This document shows positions 25,058 to 37,344 of a DNA stretch of 64,000 bases, piece by piece (the stretch's first letter is position 1; the number at the start of each line of letters is the position of its first letter). A model generated the notes under the pieces. The model ran no database searches and was not told the origin of the DNA. It saw only the letters and a list, made by a program, of their open reading frames with translations. The DNA is taken from assembly GCA_963965975.1 (NCBI GenBank), contig OZ014413.1, positions 4,350,001 to 4,414,000 on the forward strand, written 5' to 3'. This DNA is from Xestospongia bergquistia (taxonomy: Eukaryota > Porifera > Demospongiae > Haplosclerida > Petrosiidae). The position numbers were made by a program, and so were the translations under genes.

Positions 25058-26024
25058 AGTAAGTTGGTTTGCATTAACACTCTAAAGTCTTTAAATTAAA
25101 GACTTTAGAAGGTTTAGACTATTGAGTGAAGTTGATAAAGTAAACAGCTTAGTTTAAAGGACTCTATGGGACTTACTAAATAAGCTGTATTAACAGTTTA
25201 GTATGTTGGTTTGCATTAACACTGTAAAGTCTTTAAATTAAAGACTTTAGAAGGTTTAGACTATTGAGTGAAGTTAATAAAGTAAACAGTTTTGTTTAAA
25301 GGACTCTAGGGGACTAACTAAATAAAATGTTATTAACAGTTTAGTATGTTAGTTTGCATTAACACTCTAATGTCTTTAAATTAAAGACTTTATAAGGTTT
25401 AAACTATTGATTGATGTTAACTAAATAAACATCTCAGTCTAAAGGACTCTATGGGACTAACTAAATAAACTGTTATTAACAGTTTAGTAAGTTGGTTTGC
25501 ATTAACACTCTAAAGTCTTTAAATTAAAGACTTTAGAAGGTTTAGACTATTGAGTGAAGTTAATAAAGTAAACAGCTCAGTCTAAAGGACTCTATGGGAC
25601 TAACTAAATAAACTGTTATTAACAGATGAGTATGTTGGTTTGCATTAACACTCTAAAGTCTTTAAATTAAAGACTTTAGAAGGTTTAGACTATAGAGTGA
25701 AGTTAATAAAGTAAACAGCTTAGTTTAAGGGACTCTATTGGACTAACTAAATAAACTGTTATTAACAGTTTAGTATGTTGGTTTGCATTAACACTCTAAA
25801 GTCTTTAAATTAAAGACTTTAGAAGGTTTAGACTATTGAGTGAAGTTAATAAAGTAAACAGCTTAGTTTAAAGGACTCTATGGGACTAACTAAATAAAAT
25901 GTTATTAACAGTTTAGTATGTTCGTTGGCATTAACACTCTAAAGTCTTTAAATTAAAGACTTTAGAAGGTTTAGACAATTGAGTGAAGTTAATAAAGTAA
26001 ACACCTTAGTTTAAAGGACTCTAT

Positions 26025-26167
26025 AGGACTAACTAAATAAACTGTTATTAACAGTTTAGTAAGTTGGTTTGCATTAACACTCTAAAGTCTTTAAATTAAA
26101 GACTTTAGGAGGTTTTGACTATTGAGTGAAGTTAATAAAGTAAACAGCGTAGTTTAAAGGACTCTAT
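26025..26167 (+). repeat. Monomer present in HOR copy 1 but missing from copy 2
   Basis: The unit with TTTAGGAGGTTTTGACT and CAGCGTAG has no counterpart in the second 24-/25-mer copy. There the unit ending in GACAATTG...CTTAGTTT (near 29545-29590) is followed directly by the partner of the next unit (26168 in copy 1). It is a clean one-monomer gain or loss. Confidence 0.7.
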
Positions 26168-26310
26168 GGGACTAACTAAATTAACTGTTATTAACAGTTT
26201 AGTATGTTGGTTTGCATTAACATTCTAAAGTCTTTAAATTAAAGACTTTAGAAGGTTTAGACTATTGAGTGAAGTTAATAAAGTAAACAGCTTAGTTTAA
26301 AGGACTCTAT

Positions 26311-26330
26311 GGGACTAACTTAAAATGTTA
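26311..26330 (+). other. 3-bp deletion allele shared with 29736
   Basis: The anchor reads GGGACTAACTTAAAATG, 3 bp shorter than GGGACTAACTAAATAAACTG. The same allele is in the unit at 29736 and is diagnostic of the 24-mer HOR. Confidence 0.85.
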
Positions 26331-29300
26331 TTAACAGTTTAGTATGTTGGTTAGCATTAACACTCTAAAGTCTTTAAATTAAAGACTTTAGAAGGTTTAG
26401 ACCATTGATTGAAGTTAATAAAGTAAACAGCTTAGTTTAAAGGACTCTATGCGACTAAATAAATAAACTGTTATAAACAGTTTAGTATGTTTTTTGCATT
26501 AACACTCTAAAGTCTTTAAATTAAAGACTTCAGAAGGTTTGGACTATTGAGTGAATTTAATAAAGTAAAAAGCTCAGTCTAAGGGACTCTATGGGACTAA
26601 CTAAATAAACTGTTATTAACAGTTTAGTAAGTTGGTTTGCATTAACACTCTAAAGTCTTTAAATTAAAGACTTTAGAAGGTTTGGACTATTGAGTGAAGT
26701 TAATAAGGTAAACAGCTTAGTTTAAAGGACTCTATGCGACTAAATAAATAAACTGTTATTAACAGTTTAGTATGTTGTTTGCATTAACACTATAAAGTCT
26801 TTAAATTAAAGACTTTAGAAGGTTTAGTCTATTGACTGAATTTAATAAAGTAAATAGCTCAGTCTAAGGGACTCTATGGGACTAACTAAATAAACTGTTA
26901 TTAACAGTTTAGTATGTTGGTTTGCATTAACACTCTAAAGTCTTTAAATTAAAGACTTTAGAAGGTTTAGACTATTGAGTTAAGTTAAAAAAGTAAACAG
27001 CTAAGTTTAAAGGACTCTATGGGACTAACTAAGTAAACTGTTATTAACAGTTTAGTATGTTGGCTTGCATTAACACTCTGAACTCTTTAAATTAAAGACT
27101 TTAGAAGGTTTAGACTATTGAGTGAAGTTAACTAAGTAAACAGCTCAGTCTAAAGGACTCTACGGGACTAACTAAATAAACTGTTATTAACAGTTTAGTA
27201 AGTTGGTTTGTATTAACACTCTAAAGTCTTTAATTTAAAGACTTTAGAAGGTTTAGACTATTGAGTGAAGTTAACAAAGTAATCAGCTCAGTCTAAAGGA
27301 CTCCATGGGACTAACTAAATAAACTATTATTAACAGTTTAGTAAGTTTGTTTGCATTAATACTTTAAAGTCTTTAAACTAAAGACTTTAGAAGGTTGAGA
27401 GTATTGATTGAAGTTAAGAAAGTAAAAAGCTTAGTTTAAAGGACTCTATGGGACTAACTAAATAAACTGTTATTAACAGTTTAGTAAGTTGGTTTGCATT
27501 AACACTCTAAAGTGTTTAAATTAAAGACTTTAGAAGGTTTAGACTATTGAGTGAAGTTAATAAAGTAAACAGCTTAGTATAAAGGACTCTATGGGACTAA
27601 CTAAATAAACTGTTATTAACAGTTTAGTATGTTAGTTTGCATTAACACTCTGAAGTCTTTAAATTAAAGACTTTAGAAGCTTTACACTATTGAGTGTAGT
27701 TAATAAAGTAAACAGCTCAGTATAAAGGACTCTATGGGGCTAACTAAATAAACTGTTATTAACATTTTAGTACGTTGGTTTGCCTTAACACTTTAACGTC
27801 TTTAAATTAAAGACTTTAGAAGGTTTAGACTATTGAGTGAAGTAAATAAAGTAAACAGCTCAGTCTTAAGGACTGTATGGGACTAACTCAATAAACTGTA
27901 ATTAACAGTTTATTAAGTTTGTTTGCATTAACACTCTCAAGTCTTTAAATTAAAGACTTTAGAAGGTTTAGACTATTGAGTGAATTTAATAAAGTAAAAA
28001 GCTCAGTCTAAGGGACTCTATGGGACTAACTAAATAAACTGTTATTAACGGTTTAGTAAGTTTGTTTGCATTAACACTCTAAAGTCTTTAAATTAAAGAC
28101 TTTAGAATGTTTAGACTATTGAGTGAAGTCAATAAAGTAAACAGCTTAGCTTAAAGGACTCTAGGGGACTAACTAAATAAACTGTTATTAACAGTTTAGT
28201 ATGTTTGTTTGCATTAACACTCTCAAGTCTTTAAATTAAAGACTTTAGAAGCTTTAGTCTATTGAGTGAAGTTAATAAAGTAAACAAGTCAGTCTAAGGG
28301 ACTCCATGGGACTAACTAAATAAACTGTTATTAACAGTTTAGTAAGTTGGTTTGCATTAACACTATAAAGTCTTTAAATTAAAGACTTTAGAAGGTTTAG
28401 ACTATTGAGTGAAGTCAATAAAGTAAACAGCCTAGCTTAAAGGACTCTATGGGACAAACTAAATAAACTGTTATTAACAGTTTAGTATGTTGGTTTGCAT
28501 TAACACTCTAAAGTCTTTAAATTAAAGACTTTAGAAGGTTTAGTCTATTGAGTGAAGTTAATAAAGTAAACAGGTCAGTCTAAGGGACTCCATGGGACTA
28601 ACTAAATAAACTGTTATTAACAGTTTAGTAAGTTGGTTTGCATTAACACTCTAAAGTCTTTAAATTAAAGACTTCAGAAGGTTTAGACTATTGAGTGAAG
28701 TTAATAAAGTAAACAGCTTAGTTTAAAGGACTCTATGGGACTTAATAAATAAGCTGTATTAACAGTTTAGTATGTTGGTTAGCATTAACACTCTAAAGTC
28801 TTTAAATTAAAGACTTTAGAAGGTTTAGACTATTGAGTGAAGTTAATAAGTAAACAGCTTAGTTTAAAGGACTCTATGGGACTAACTAAATAAACTGTTA
28901 TTAACAGTTTAGTATGTTAGTTTCCATTAACACTCTAATGTCTTTAAATTAAAGACTTTAGAAGGTTTAAACTATTGATTGATGTTAACTAAATAAACAT
29001 CTCAGTCTAAAGGACTCTATGGGATTAACTAAATAAACTGTTATTAACAGTTTAGTAAGTTGGTTTGCATTAACACTCTAAAGTCTTTAAATTAAAAACT
29101 TTAGAAGGTTTAGACTATTGAGTGAAGTTAAGAAAGTAAACAGCTCAATCTAAAGCACTCTATGGGACTAACTAAATAAACTGTTATTAACAGATGAGTA
29201 TGTTGGTTTGCATTAACACTCTAAAGTCTTTAAATTAAAGACTTTAGAAGGCTTAGACTATAGAGTGAAGTTAATAAAGTAAACAGCTTAGTTTAAAGGA

Positions 29301-29735
29301 CTCTATGGGACTAACTAAATAAACTGTTATTAACAGTTTAGTATGTTGGTTTGCATTAACACTCTAAAGTCTTTAAATTAAAGACTTTAGAAGGTTTAGA
29401 CTATTGAGTGAAGTTAATAAAGTAAACAGCTTAGTTTAAAGGACTCTATGGGACTAACTAAATAAAAAGTTATTAACAGTTTAGTATGTTCGTTTGCATT
29501 AACACTCTAAAGTCTTTAAATTAAAGACTTTAGAAGGTTTAGACAATTGAGTGAAGTTAATAAAGTAAACAGCTTAGTTTAAAGGACTCTATGGGACTAA
29601 CTAAATAAACTGTTATTTACAGTTTAGTATGTTGGTGTGCATTAACGTTCTAAAGTCTTTAAGTTATAGACTTTAGAAGGTTTAGACTATTGAGTGAAGT
29701 TAATAAAGTAAACAGCTTAGTTTAAAGGACTCTAT

Positions 29736-29755
29736 GGGACTAACTTAAAATGTTA
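29736..29755 (+). other. 3-bp deletion allele, HOR partner of 26311
   Basis: This is the identical shortened anchor, 3425 bp from its partner. It supports common descent of the two HOR copies. Confidence 0.85.
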
Positions 29756-30017
29756 TTAACAGTTTAGTATGTTGGTTTGCATTAACACTCTAAAGTCTTT
29801 AAATTAAAGACTTTAGAAGGTTTAGACCATTGATTGAAGTTAATAAAGTAAACAGCTTAGATTAAAGGACTCTATGCGACTAAATAAATAAACTGTTATA
29901 AACAGTTTAGTATGTTGTTTGCATTAACACTCCAAAGTCTTTAAATTAAAGACTTTAGAAGCTTTGGACAATTGAGTGAATTTAATAAAGTAAAAAGCTC
30001 AGTCTAAGGGACTCTAT

Positions 30018-30033
30018 GGGACTAAATAAACTG
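30018..30033 (+). other. 4-bp deletion in a monomer anchor
   Basis: GGGACTAAATAAACTG lacks one CTAA of the tandem CTAACTAAA, as expected from slippage or recombination between the two adjacent CTAA words. Confidence 0.85.
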
Positions 30034-31619
30034 TTATTAACAGTTTAGTAAGTTGGTTTGCATTAACACTCTAAGGTCTTTAAATTAAAGACTTTAGAAG
30101 GTTTAGACTATTGAGTGAAGTTAATAAAGTAAACAGCTTAGTTTAAAGGACTCTATGGGTCTAAATAAATAAACTGTTATTAACAGTTTAGTATGTTGTT
30201 TGCATTAACACTATAAAGTCTTTAAATTAAAGACTTTAGAAGGTTTAGTCTATTGACTGAATTTAATAAAGTAAACAGCTCAGTCTAAGGGACTCTATGG
30301 GACTAACTAAATAAACTGTTATTAACAGTTTAGTATGTTGGTTTGCATTAACACTCTAAAGTCTTTAAATTAAAGACTTTAGAAGGTTTAGACTATAGAG
30401 TGAAGTTAATAAAGTCAACAGCTAAGTTTAAAGGACTCTATGGGACTAACTAAATAAACTGTTATTAACAGTTTAGTATGTTGGTTTGCATTAACACTCT
30501 GAACTCTTTAAATTAAAGACTTTAGAAGGTTTAGACTATTGAGTGAAGTTAACTAAGTAAACAGCTCAGTCTAAAGGACTCTATGGGACTAACTAAATAA
30601 ACTGTTATTAACAGTTTAGTAAGTTTGTTTGCATTGACACTCTAAAGTCTTTAATTTAAAGACTTTAGAAGGTTTAGACTATTCAGTGAAGTTAACAAAG
30701 TAATCAGCTCAGTCTAAAGGACTCCATGGGACTAACTGAATAAACTGTTATTAACAGTTTAGTAAGTTTGCTTGCATTAATACTTTAAAGTCTTTAAATT
30801 AAAGACTTTAGAAGGTTGATAGTATTGATTGAAGTTAAGAAAGTAAAAAGCTTAGTTTAAAGGACTCTATGGGACTAACTAAATAAACTGTTATTAACAG
30901 TTTAGTAAGTTGGTTTGCATTAACACTCTAAAGTGTTTAAATTAAAGACTTTAGAAGGTTTGACTATTGAGTGAAGTTAATAAAGTAAACAGCTTAGTAT
31001 AAAGGACTCTATGGGACTAACTAAATAAACTGTTATTAACAGTTTTGTATGTTAGTTTGCATTAACACACTGAAGTCTTTAAATTAAAGACTTTAGAAGC
31101 TTTAGACTATTGAGTGCAGTTAATAAAGTAAACAGCTCAGTATAAAGGACTCTATGGGGCTAACTAAATAAACTGTTATTAACATTTTAGTATGTTGGTT
31201 TGCCTTAACACTTTAAAGTCTTTAAATTAAAGACTTTAGAAGGTTTAGACTATTGAGTGAAGTAAATAAAGTAAACAGCTCAGTCTAAAGGACTGTATGG
31301 GACTAACGCAATATCTGTTATTAACAGTTTATTAAGTTGGTTTGCATTAACACTCTCAAGTCTTTAAATTAAAGACTTTAGAAGGTTTAGACTATTGAGT
31401 GAATTTAATAAAGTAAAAAGCTCAGTCTAAGGGACTCTATGGGACTAACTAAATAAACTGTTATTAACTGTTTAGTAAGTTGGTTTGCATTAACACTCTA
31501 AAGTCTTTAAATTAAAGACTTTAGAAGGTTTAGACTATTGAGGAAGTTAAGACAGTAAACAGCTTAGTTTAAAGGACTCTATGCGACTAAATAAATAAAC
31601 TGTTACTAACAGTTTAGTA

Positions 31620-31627
31620 TTTTTTTT
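31620..31627 (+). repeat. T8 run replacing the TGTTGGTTTGC segment
   Basis: The usual AGTATGTTGGTTTGC is reduced to AGTAT followed by T's and GC. The HOR partners near 26770 and 30200 carry the intermediate TATGTTGTTTGC, so this copy shows further loss of G's in the same segment. Confidence 0.75.
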
Positions 31628-31999
31628 GCATTAACACTATAAAGTCTTTAAATTAAAGACTTTAGAAGGTTTAGTCTATTGAGTAAATTTAATAAAGTAA
31701 ACAGCTCAGTCTAAGGGACTCTATGGGACTAACTAAATAAACTGTTATTAACAGTTTAGTATGTTTGTTTGCATTAACACTCTAAAGTCTTTAAATTAAA
31801 GACTTTAGAAGGTTTAGACTATTGAGTGAAGTTAATAAAGTAAACAGCTAAGTTTAAAGGACTCTATGGGACTAACTAAATAAACTGTTATTAACAGTTT
31901 AGTATGTTGGTTTGCATTAACACTCTGAACTCTTTAAATTAAAGACTTTAGAAGGTTTAGACTATTGAGTGAAGTTAACTAAGTAAACAGCTCAGTCTA

Positions 32000-34000
32000 A
32001 AGGACTCTATGGGACTAACTAACTAAACTGTTATTAACAGTTTAGTAAGTTGGTTTGCATTAACACTCTAAAGTCATTAAATTAAAGACTTTAGAAGGTT
32101 TAGACTATTGAGTGAAGTTAACAAAGTAATCAGCTCAGTCTAAAGGACTCCATGGGAATAACTAAATAAACTATTATTAACAGTTTAGTAATTTTGTTTG
32201 CATTAATACTTTAAAGTCTTTAAATTAAAGACTTTAGAAGGTTGAGACTATTTATTGAAGTTAAGAAAGTAAAAAGCTTAGTTTAAAGGACTCTGTGGGA
32301 CTAACTAAATAAACTGTTATTAACAGTTTAGTAAGTTGGTTTGCATTAACACTCTAAAGTCTTTAAATTAAAGACTTTAGAAGGTTTAGACTATTGAGTT
32401 AAGTTAATAAAGTAAACAGCTTAGTATAAACGACTCTATGGGACTAACTAAATAAACTGTTATTAACAGTTTAGTATGTTAGTTTGCATTAACACTCTGA
32501 AGTCTTTAAATTAAAGACTTTAGAAGCTTCAGACTATTGAGTGCAGTTAATAAAGTAAACAGCTCAGTATAAAGGACTTTATGGGGCTAACTAAATAAAC
32601 TGTTATTAACATTTTAGTATGTTGGTTTGCCTTATCACATTAAAGTCTTTAAAATAAAGACTTTAGAAGTTTAGACTATTGAGTGAAGTAAATAAAGTAA
32701 ACAGCTCAGTCTAAAGGACTGTATGGGTCTAACTCAATAAACTGTTATTAACAGTTTATTAAGTTGGTTTGCATTAACAATCTAAAGTCTTTAAATTAAA
32801 GACTTTAGAAGGCTTAGACTATTGAGTGAAGTTAATAAAGTAAACAGCTTAGTTTAAAGGACTGTATGGGACTAACTAAATAAACTGTTATTAACAGTTT
32901 AGTATGTTGGTTTGCATTAACACTCTAAAGTCTTTAAATTAAAGACTTTAGAAGGTTTAGACTATTGAGTGAAGTTAATAAAGGAAACGGCTCAGTCTAA
33001 AGGACTCCAAGGGACTAACTAAATAAACTGTTATTAACAGTTTAGTATGTGGGTTTGCATTAACACTCTAAAGTCTTTAAATTAAAGACTTTAGAAGGTT
33101 TAGACTATTGAGTGAAGTTAATAAAGTAAACAGCTCAGTCTAAAGCACTCTATGGGACTAACTAAATAAACTGTTATTAACAGTTTAGTAAGTTGGTTTG
33201 CATTAACACTCTAAAGTCTTTAAATTAAAGACTTTAGAAGGTTTAGACTATTGAGTGAAGATAATAAAGTAAACAGCTTAGTTTAAAGGACTCTATGGGA
33301 CTAACTAAATAAAATGTTATTAACAGTTTTGTATCTTTGTTTGCATTAACACTCTAAAGTCTTTAAATTAAAGACTTTAGAAGGTTTAGACTATTGAGTG
33401 AAGAAAATAAAGTAAACAGCTTAGTTTAAAAGACTCTATGGGATTAGCTAAATAAACTGTTATTAACAGTTTAGTATGTTGGTTTGCATTAACACTCTAA
33501 AGTCCTTAAATTAAAGACTTTAGAAGGTTTAGACTATTGAGTGAAGTTAATAAAGTAAACAGCTTTGTTTAAAGGACTCTATGGGACTTACTAAATAAAC
33601 TGTTATTAACAGTTTAGTATGTTGGTTTGCATTAACACTCTAAAGTCTTTGAATTAAAGACTTTAGAAGGCTTAGACTATTGAGTGATGTTAACTAAATA
33701 AACAGCTCAGTCTAAACGACTCTATGGGACTAACTATATAAAATGTTATTAACAGTTTAGTAAGTAGGTTTGTATTAACACACTAAAGTCCTTAAATTAA
33801 AGACTTTAGAAGGTTTAGACTATTGAGTGAAGTTGAGAAAGTAAACAGCTCAGTCTAAAGCACTCTATGGGACTAACTAAATAAACTGTTATTAACAGTT
33901 TAGTAAGTTGGTTTGCATTAACACTCCAAAGTGTTTAAATTAAAGACTTTAGAAGGCTTAGACTATTGAGTAAAGTTAAGAAAGTAAACAGCTCAGTCTA
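32000..34000 (+). repeat. Block homologous to about 19.2-21.1 kb (offset about 12.85 kb)
   Basis: GGAAACGGCTC with CCAAGGGAC and TATGTGGGTTTG at 32983 matches 20136 (12847 bp, 90 units minus 23). AAAAGACTCTATGGGA, in a unit with an altered GAAG(A/T) stretch, near 33429 matches about 20582. The CTCAATAAACTG unit near 32735 matches about 19888. The right-hand partner lies beyond the 24-mer and 10-mer blocks, suggesting that these were amplified inside an older sequence. Confidence 0.7.
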
Positions 34001-34770
34001 AAGGTCTCTATGGGACTAACTAAACAAACTGTTATTAACAGTTTAGTATGTTGGTTTGCATTAACACTCTAAAGTCTTTAAATTAAAGACTTTAGAAGGT
34101 TTAGACTATTGACTGAAGTTAACTAAGTAAAGAGCTTAGTCTAAAGGACTCCAAGGGACTAACTAAATAAACTGTTATTAACAGTTTAGTAAATTGGTTT
34201 GCATTAACACTCTAAAGTCTTTAAATAAAAGACTTTCGAATGTTTAGACTATTGAGTGAAGATAATATAGTAAACAGGTCAGCTTAAAGGACTCTATGGG
34301 ACTAACTAAATAAACTCTTATTAACAGTTTAGTATGTTGGTTTGCATTAACACTCTAAAGTCTTTAAATTAAAGACTTTAGAAGGTTTAGACTATTGAGT
34401 GAAGTTAATAAAGTAAACAGGTCAGTCTAAAGGACTCCATGGGACTAACTAAATAAACTGTTATTAAGAGTTTAGTAAGTTGGTTTGCATTAACACTCTA
34501 AAGTCTTTAAATTAAAGACTTTAGAAGGTTTAGACTATTGAGTGAAGTTAATAAGGTAAACAGCTTAGTTTAAAGGACTCTATGGGACTAACTAAATAAA
34601 CTGTTATTAACAGTTTAGTATGTTTGTTCGCATTAAAACTCTAAAGTCTTTAAATTAAAAACTATATAAGGTTTAGACTATTGAGTGAAGTTAATAAAGT
34701 AAACAGCTAAGTCTAAAGGACTCTATGGGACTAACTAAATAAACGGTTATTAACAGTTTAGTAAGTTGGT

Positions 34771-37344
34771 TTGCACTAACACTCTAAAGTCTTTAAATTA
34801 AAGACTTTAGAAGGTTTAGACTATTGAGGGAAGTTAATAAAGTAAACAGCTTAGTTTAAAGGACTCTATTGGACTAACTAAATAAACTGTTATTAACAGT
34901 TTAGTAAGTTTCTTTGCATTAAAACTCTAAAGTCTTTAAATTAAAGACTTTAGAAGGTTTAGACTATTCAGTGAAGATAATAAAGTAAACAGCTTAGTTT
35001 AAAGGACTCTATTGGACTAACTAAATAAACTGTCAATAACAGTTTAGTATGTTGGTTTGCATTAACACTCTAAAGTCTTTAAATTAAAGACTTTAGAAGG
35101 TTTAGACAATTGAGTGAAGTTAATAAAGTAAAAAGCTTAGTTTAAAGGACTCTATGGGACTAACTAAATAAACTGTTATTAACAGTTTAGTATGTTTGTT
35201 TGCATTAAAACTCTAAAGTCTTTAAATTATATTCTTTAGAATGTTTAGACTATTGAGTGAAGTTAATAAAGTAAACAGCTTAGTTTAAAGGACTCTATGG
35301 GACTAACTAAATAAACTGTTATTAACAGTTTAGTATGTTTGTTTGCATTAACACTCAAAAGTCTTTAAATTAAAGACGTTAGAAGGTTTAGACTATTGAT
35401 TGAAGTTAACTAAATAAACATCTCAGTCTAAAGGACTCTATGGGACTAACTAAATAAACTGTTATTAACAGTTTAGTAAGCTGGTTTGCATTAACACACT
35501 AAAGTCTTTAAATTAAAGACTTTAGAAGCTTTAGACTATTGAGTGAAGTTAAGAAAGTAAACAGCTCAGTCTAAAGCACTCTATGGGACTAACTAATTGA
35601 ACTGTCATTAACAGTTTAGTAAGTTGGTTTGCATTAACACTCCAAGGTGTTTCAATTAAAGACTTTAGAAGGTTTAGACTATTGAGTAAAGTTAAGAAAG
35701 TAAACAGCTCAGTCTAAAGGACTCTATGGGACTAAGTAAATAAACTGTTATTAACATATTAGTATGTTAGTTTGCATTAACAGTCTAAAGTCTTTAAATT
35801 AAAGACTTTAGAAGGTTTAGACTATTGAGTGATGTTAACTAAATAAACAGCTCAGTCTAAAGGACTCTATGGGACTAACTATATAAACTGTTATTAACAG
35901 TTTAGTAAGTTGGTTTGCATTAACAATCCAAAGTGTTTAAATTAAAGACTTTAGAAGGTTTAGAGTATTGAGTGAAGTTAAGAAAGTAAACAGCTCAGTC
36001 TAAAGGACTCGATGGGACTAACTAAATAAACTGTTATTAAAAGTTTAGTAAGTTGGTTTGCACTAACACTCTAAAGTCTTTAAATTAAAGACTTTAGAAG
36101 GTTTAGACTATTGAGTGAAGTTAATAAAGTAAACAGCTTAGTTTAAAGGACTCCATGGGACTAACTAAATAAACTGTTATTAACAATTTAGTAAGTTGGT
36201 TTGCATTAAAACTCTAAAGTCTTTAAATTAAAGACTTTAGAAGGTTTAGACTATTGAGTGAAGATAATAAAGTAAACAGCTTAGTTTAAAGGACTCTATG
36301 GGACTAACTAACTAAACTGTCAATAACAGTTTAGTATGTTGGTTTGCATTAACACTCTAAAGTCTTTAAATTAAAGACTTTAGAAGGTTTAGACAATTGA
36401 GTGAAGTTAATAAAGTAAACAGCTTAGTTTAAAGGACTCTATGGGACTAAGTAAATAAACTGTTATTAACAGTTTAGTATGTTTGTTTGCATTAACACTC
36501 TAAAGTCTTTAAATTATATTCTTTAGAATGTTTAGACTATTGATTGAAGTTAATAAAGTAAACAGCTTAGTTTAAAGGACTCTATGGGACTAACTAAATA
36601 AACTGTTATTAACAGTTTAGTATGTTTGTTTGCATTAACACTCTAAAGTCTTTAAATTAAAGACGTTAGAAGGTTTAGACTATTGATTGAAGTTAACTAA
36701 ATAAACATCTCAGTCTAAAGGACTCTATGGGACTAATTAAATAAACTTTTATTAACAGTTTAGTAAGTTGGTTTGCATTAACACACTAAAGTCTTTAAAT
36801 TAAAGACTTTAGAAGGTTTAGACTATTGAGTGAAGTTAAGAAAGTAAACAGCTCAGTCTAAAGCACTCTATGGGACTAACTAAATGAACTGTTATTAACA
36901 GTTTAGTAAGTTGGTTTGCATTAACACTCTAAAGTCTTTAAATTAAAGACTTTAGAAGGTTTAGTCTATTGAGTGAAGTTAATAAAGTAAACAGGTCAGT
37001 CTAAAGGACTCCATGGGACTAAATAAATAAACTGTTATTAGCAGTTTAGTAATTTGGTTTGCATTAACACTCTAAAGTCTTTAAATTAAAGACTTTAGAA
37101 GGTTTAGACTATTGAGTGAAGTTAATAAAGTAAACAGCTTAGTTTAAAGGACTCTATTGGACTAACTAAATAAACTGTTATTAACAGTTTAGTATGTTTG
37201 TTTGCATTAACACTCTAAAGTCTTTAAATTAAAGACTATAGAAGGTTTAGACTATTGAGTGAAGTTAATAAAGTAAACAGCTCAGTCTAAAGGACTCTAT
37301 GGGACTAACTAAATAAACTGTTATTAACAGTTTAGTAAGTTGGT
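34771..37344 (+). repeat. Higher-order repeat, 9-mer (2 x 1287 bp)
   Basis: Four or more rare markers are exactly 1287 bp (9 units) apart: TTGCACTAAC at 34771 and 36058; TGTCAATAAC at 35031 and 36318; ATTATATTCTTTAGAATG at 35226 and 36513; and GACGTTAGAAGG with AACTAAATAAACATCTC at 35375 and 36662. The ATTATATTCTTT form destroys the right arm of dyad B in both copies. Confidence 0.88.

Larger units (their letters stand above)
25003..31400 (+). repeat. Higher-order repeat, 24-/25-mer (about 3.42-3.57 kb), two copies
   Basis: Shared rare variants are: AGGTCAGTCTAAGGG at 25003 and 28572 (3569); AAGCTGTATTAAC, a 1-bp deletion form, at 25182 and 28751 (3569); the 3-bp deletion GACTAACTTAAAATG in units starting at 26311 and 29736 (3425); GTGAATTTAATAAAG at 26551 and 29976 (3425), and at 27980 and 31399 (3419); and AACATTTTAG with GGGGCTAAC at 27761 and 31181 (3420). 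The drop from 3569 to about 3425 between 25.2 and 26.3 kb is one whole monomer, identified at 26025-26167. Confidence 0.88.
29976..32800 (+). repeat. Higher-order repeat, 10-mer (about 1.42-1.43 kb), overlapping the 24-mer block
   Basis: GTGAATTTAATAAAG with AAAAAGCTCAG and CTAAGGGAC occurs at 29976 and 31399 (1423, 10 units minus 7). AACATTTTAG preceded by GGGGCTAAC occurs at 31181 and 32608 (1427, 10 units minus 3). The same 10-unit relation is already visible between 26551 and 27980 (1429). A 10-mer is therefore nested in the 24-mer and was extended once more on the right. Confidence 0.8.
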
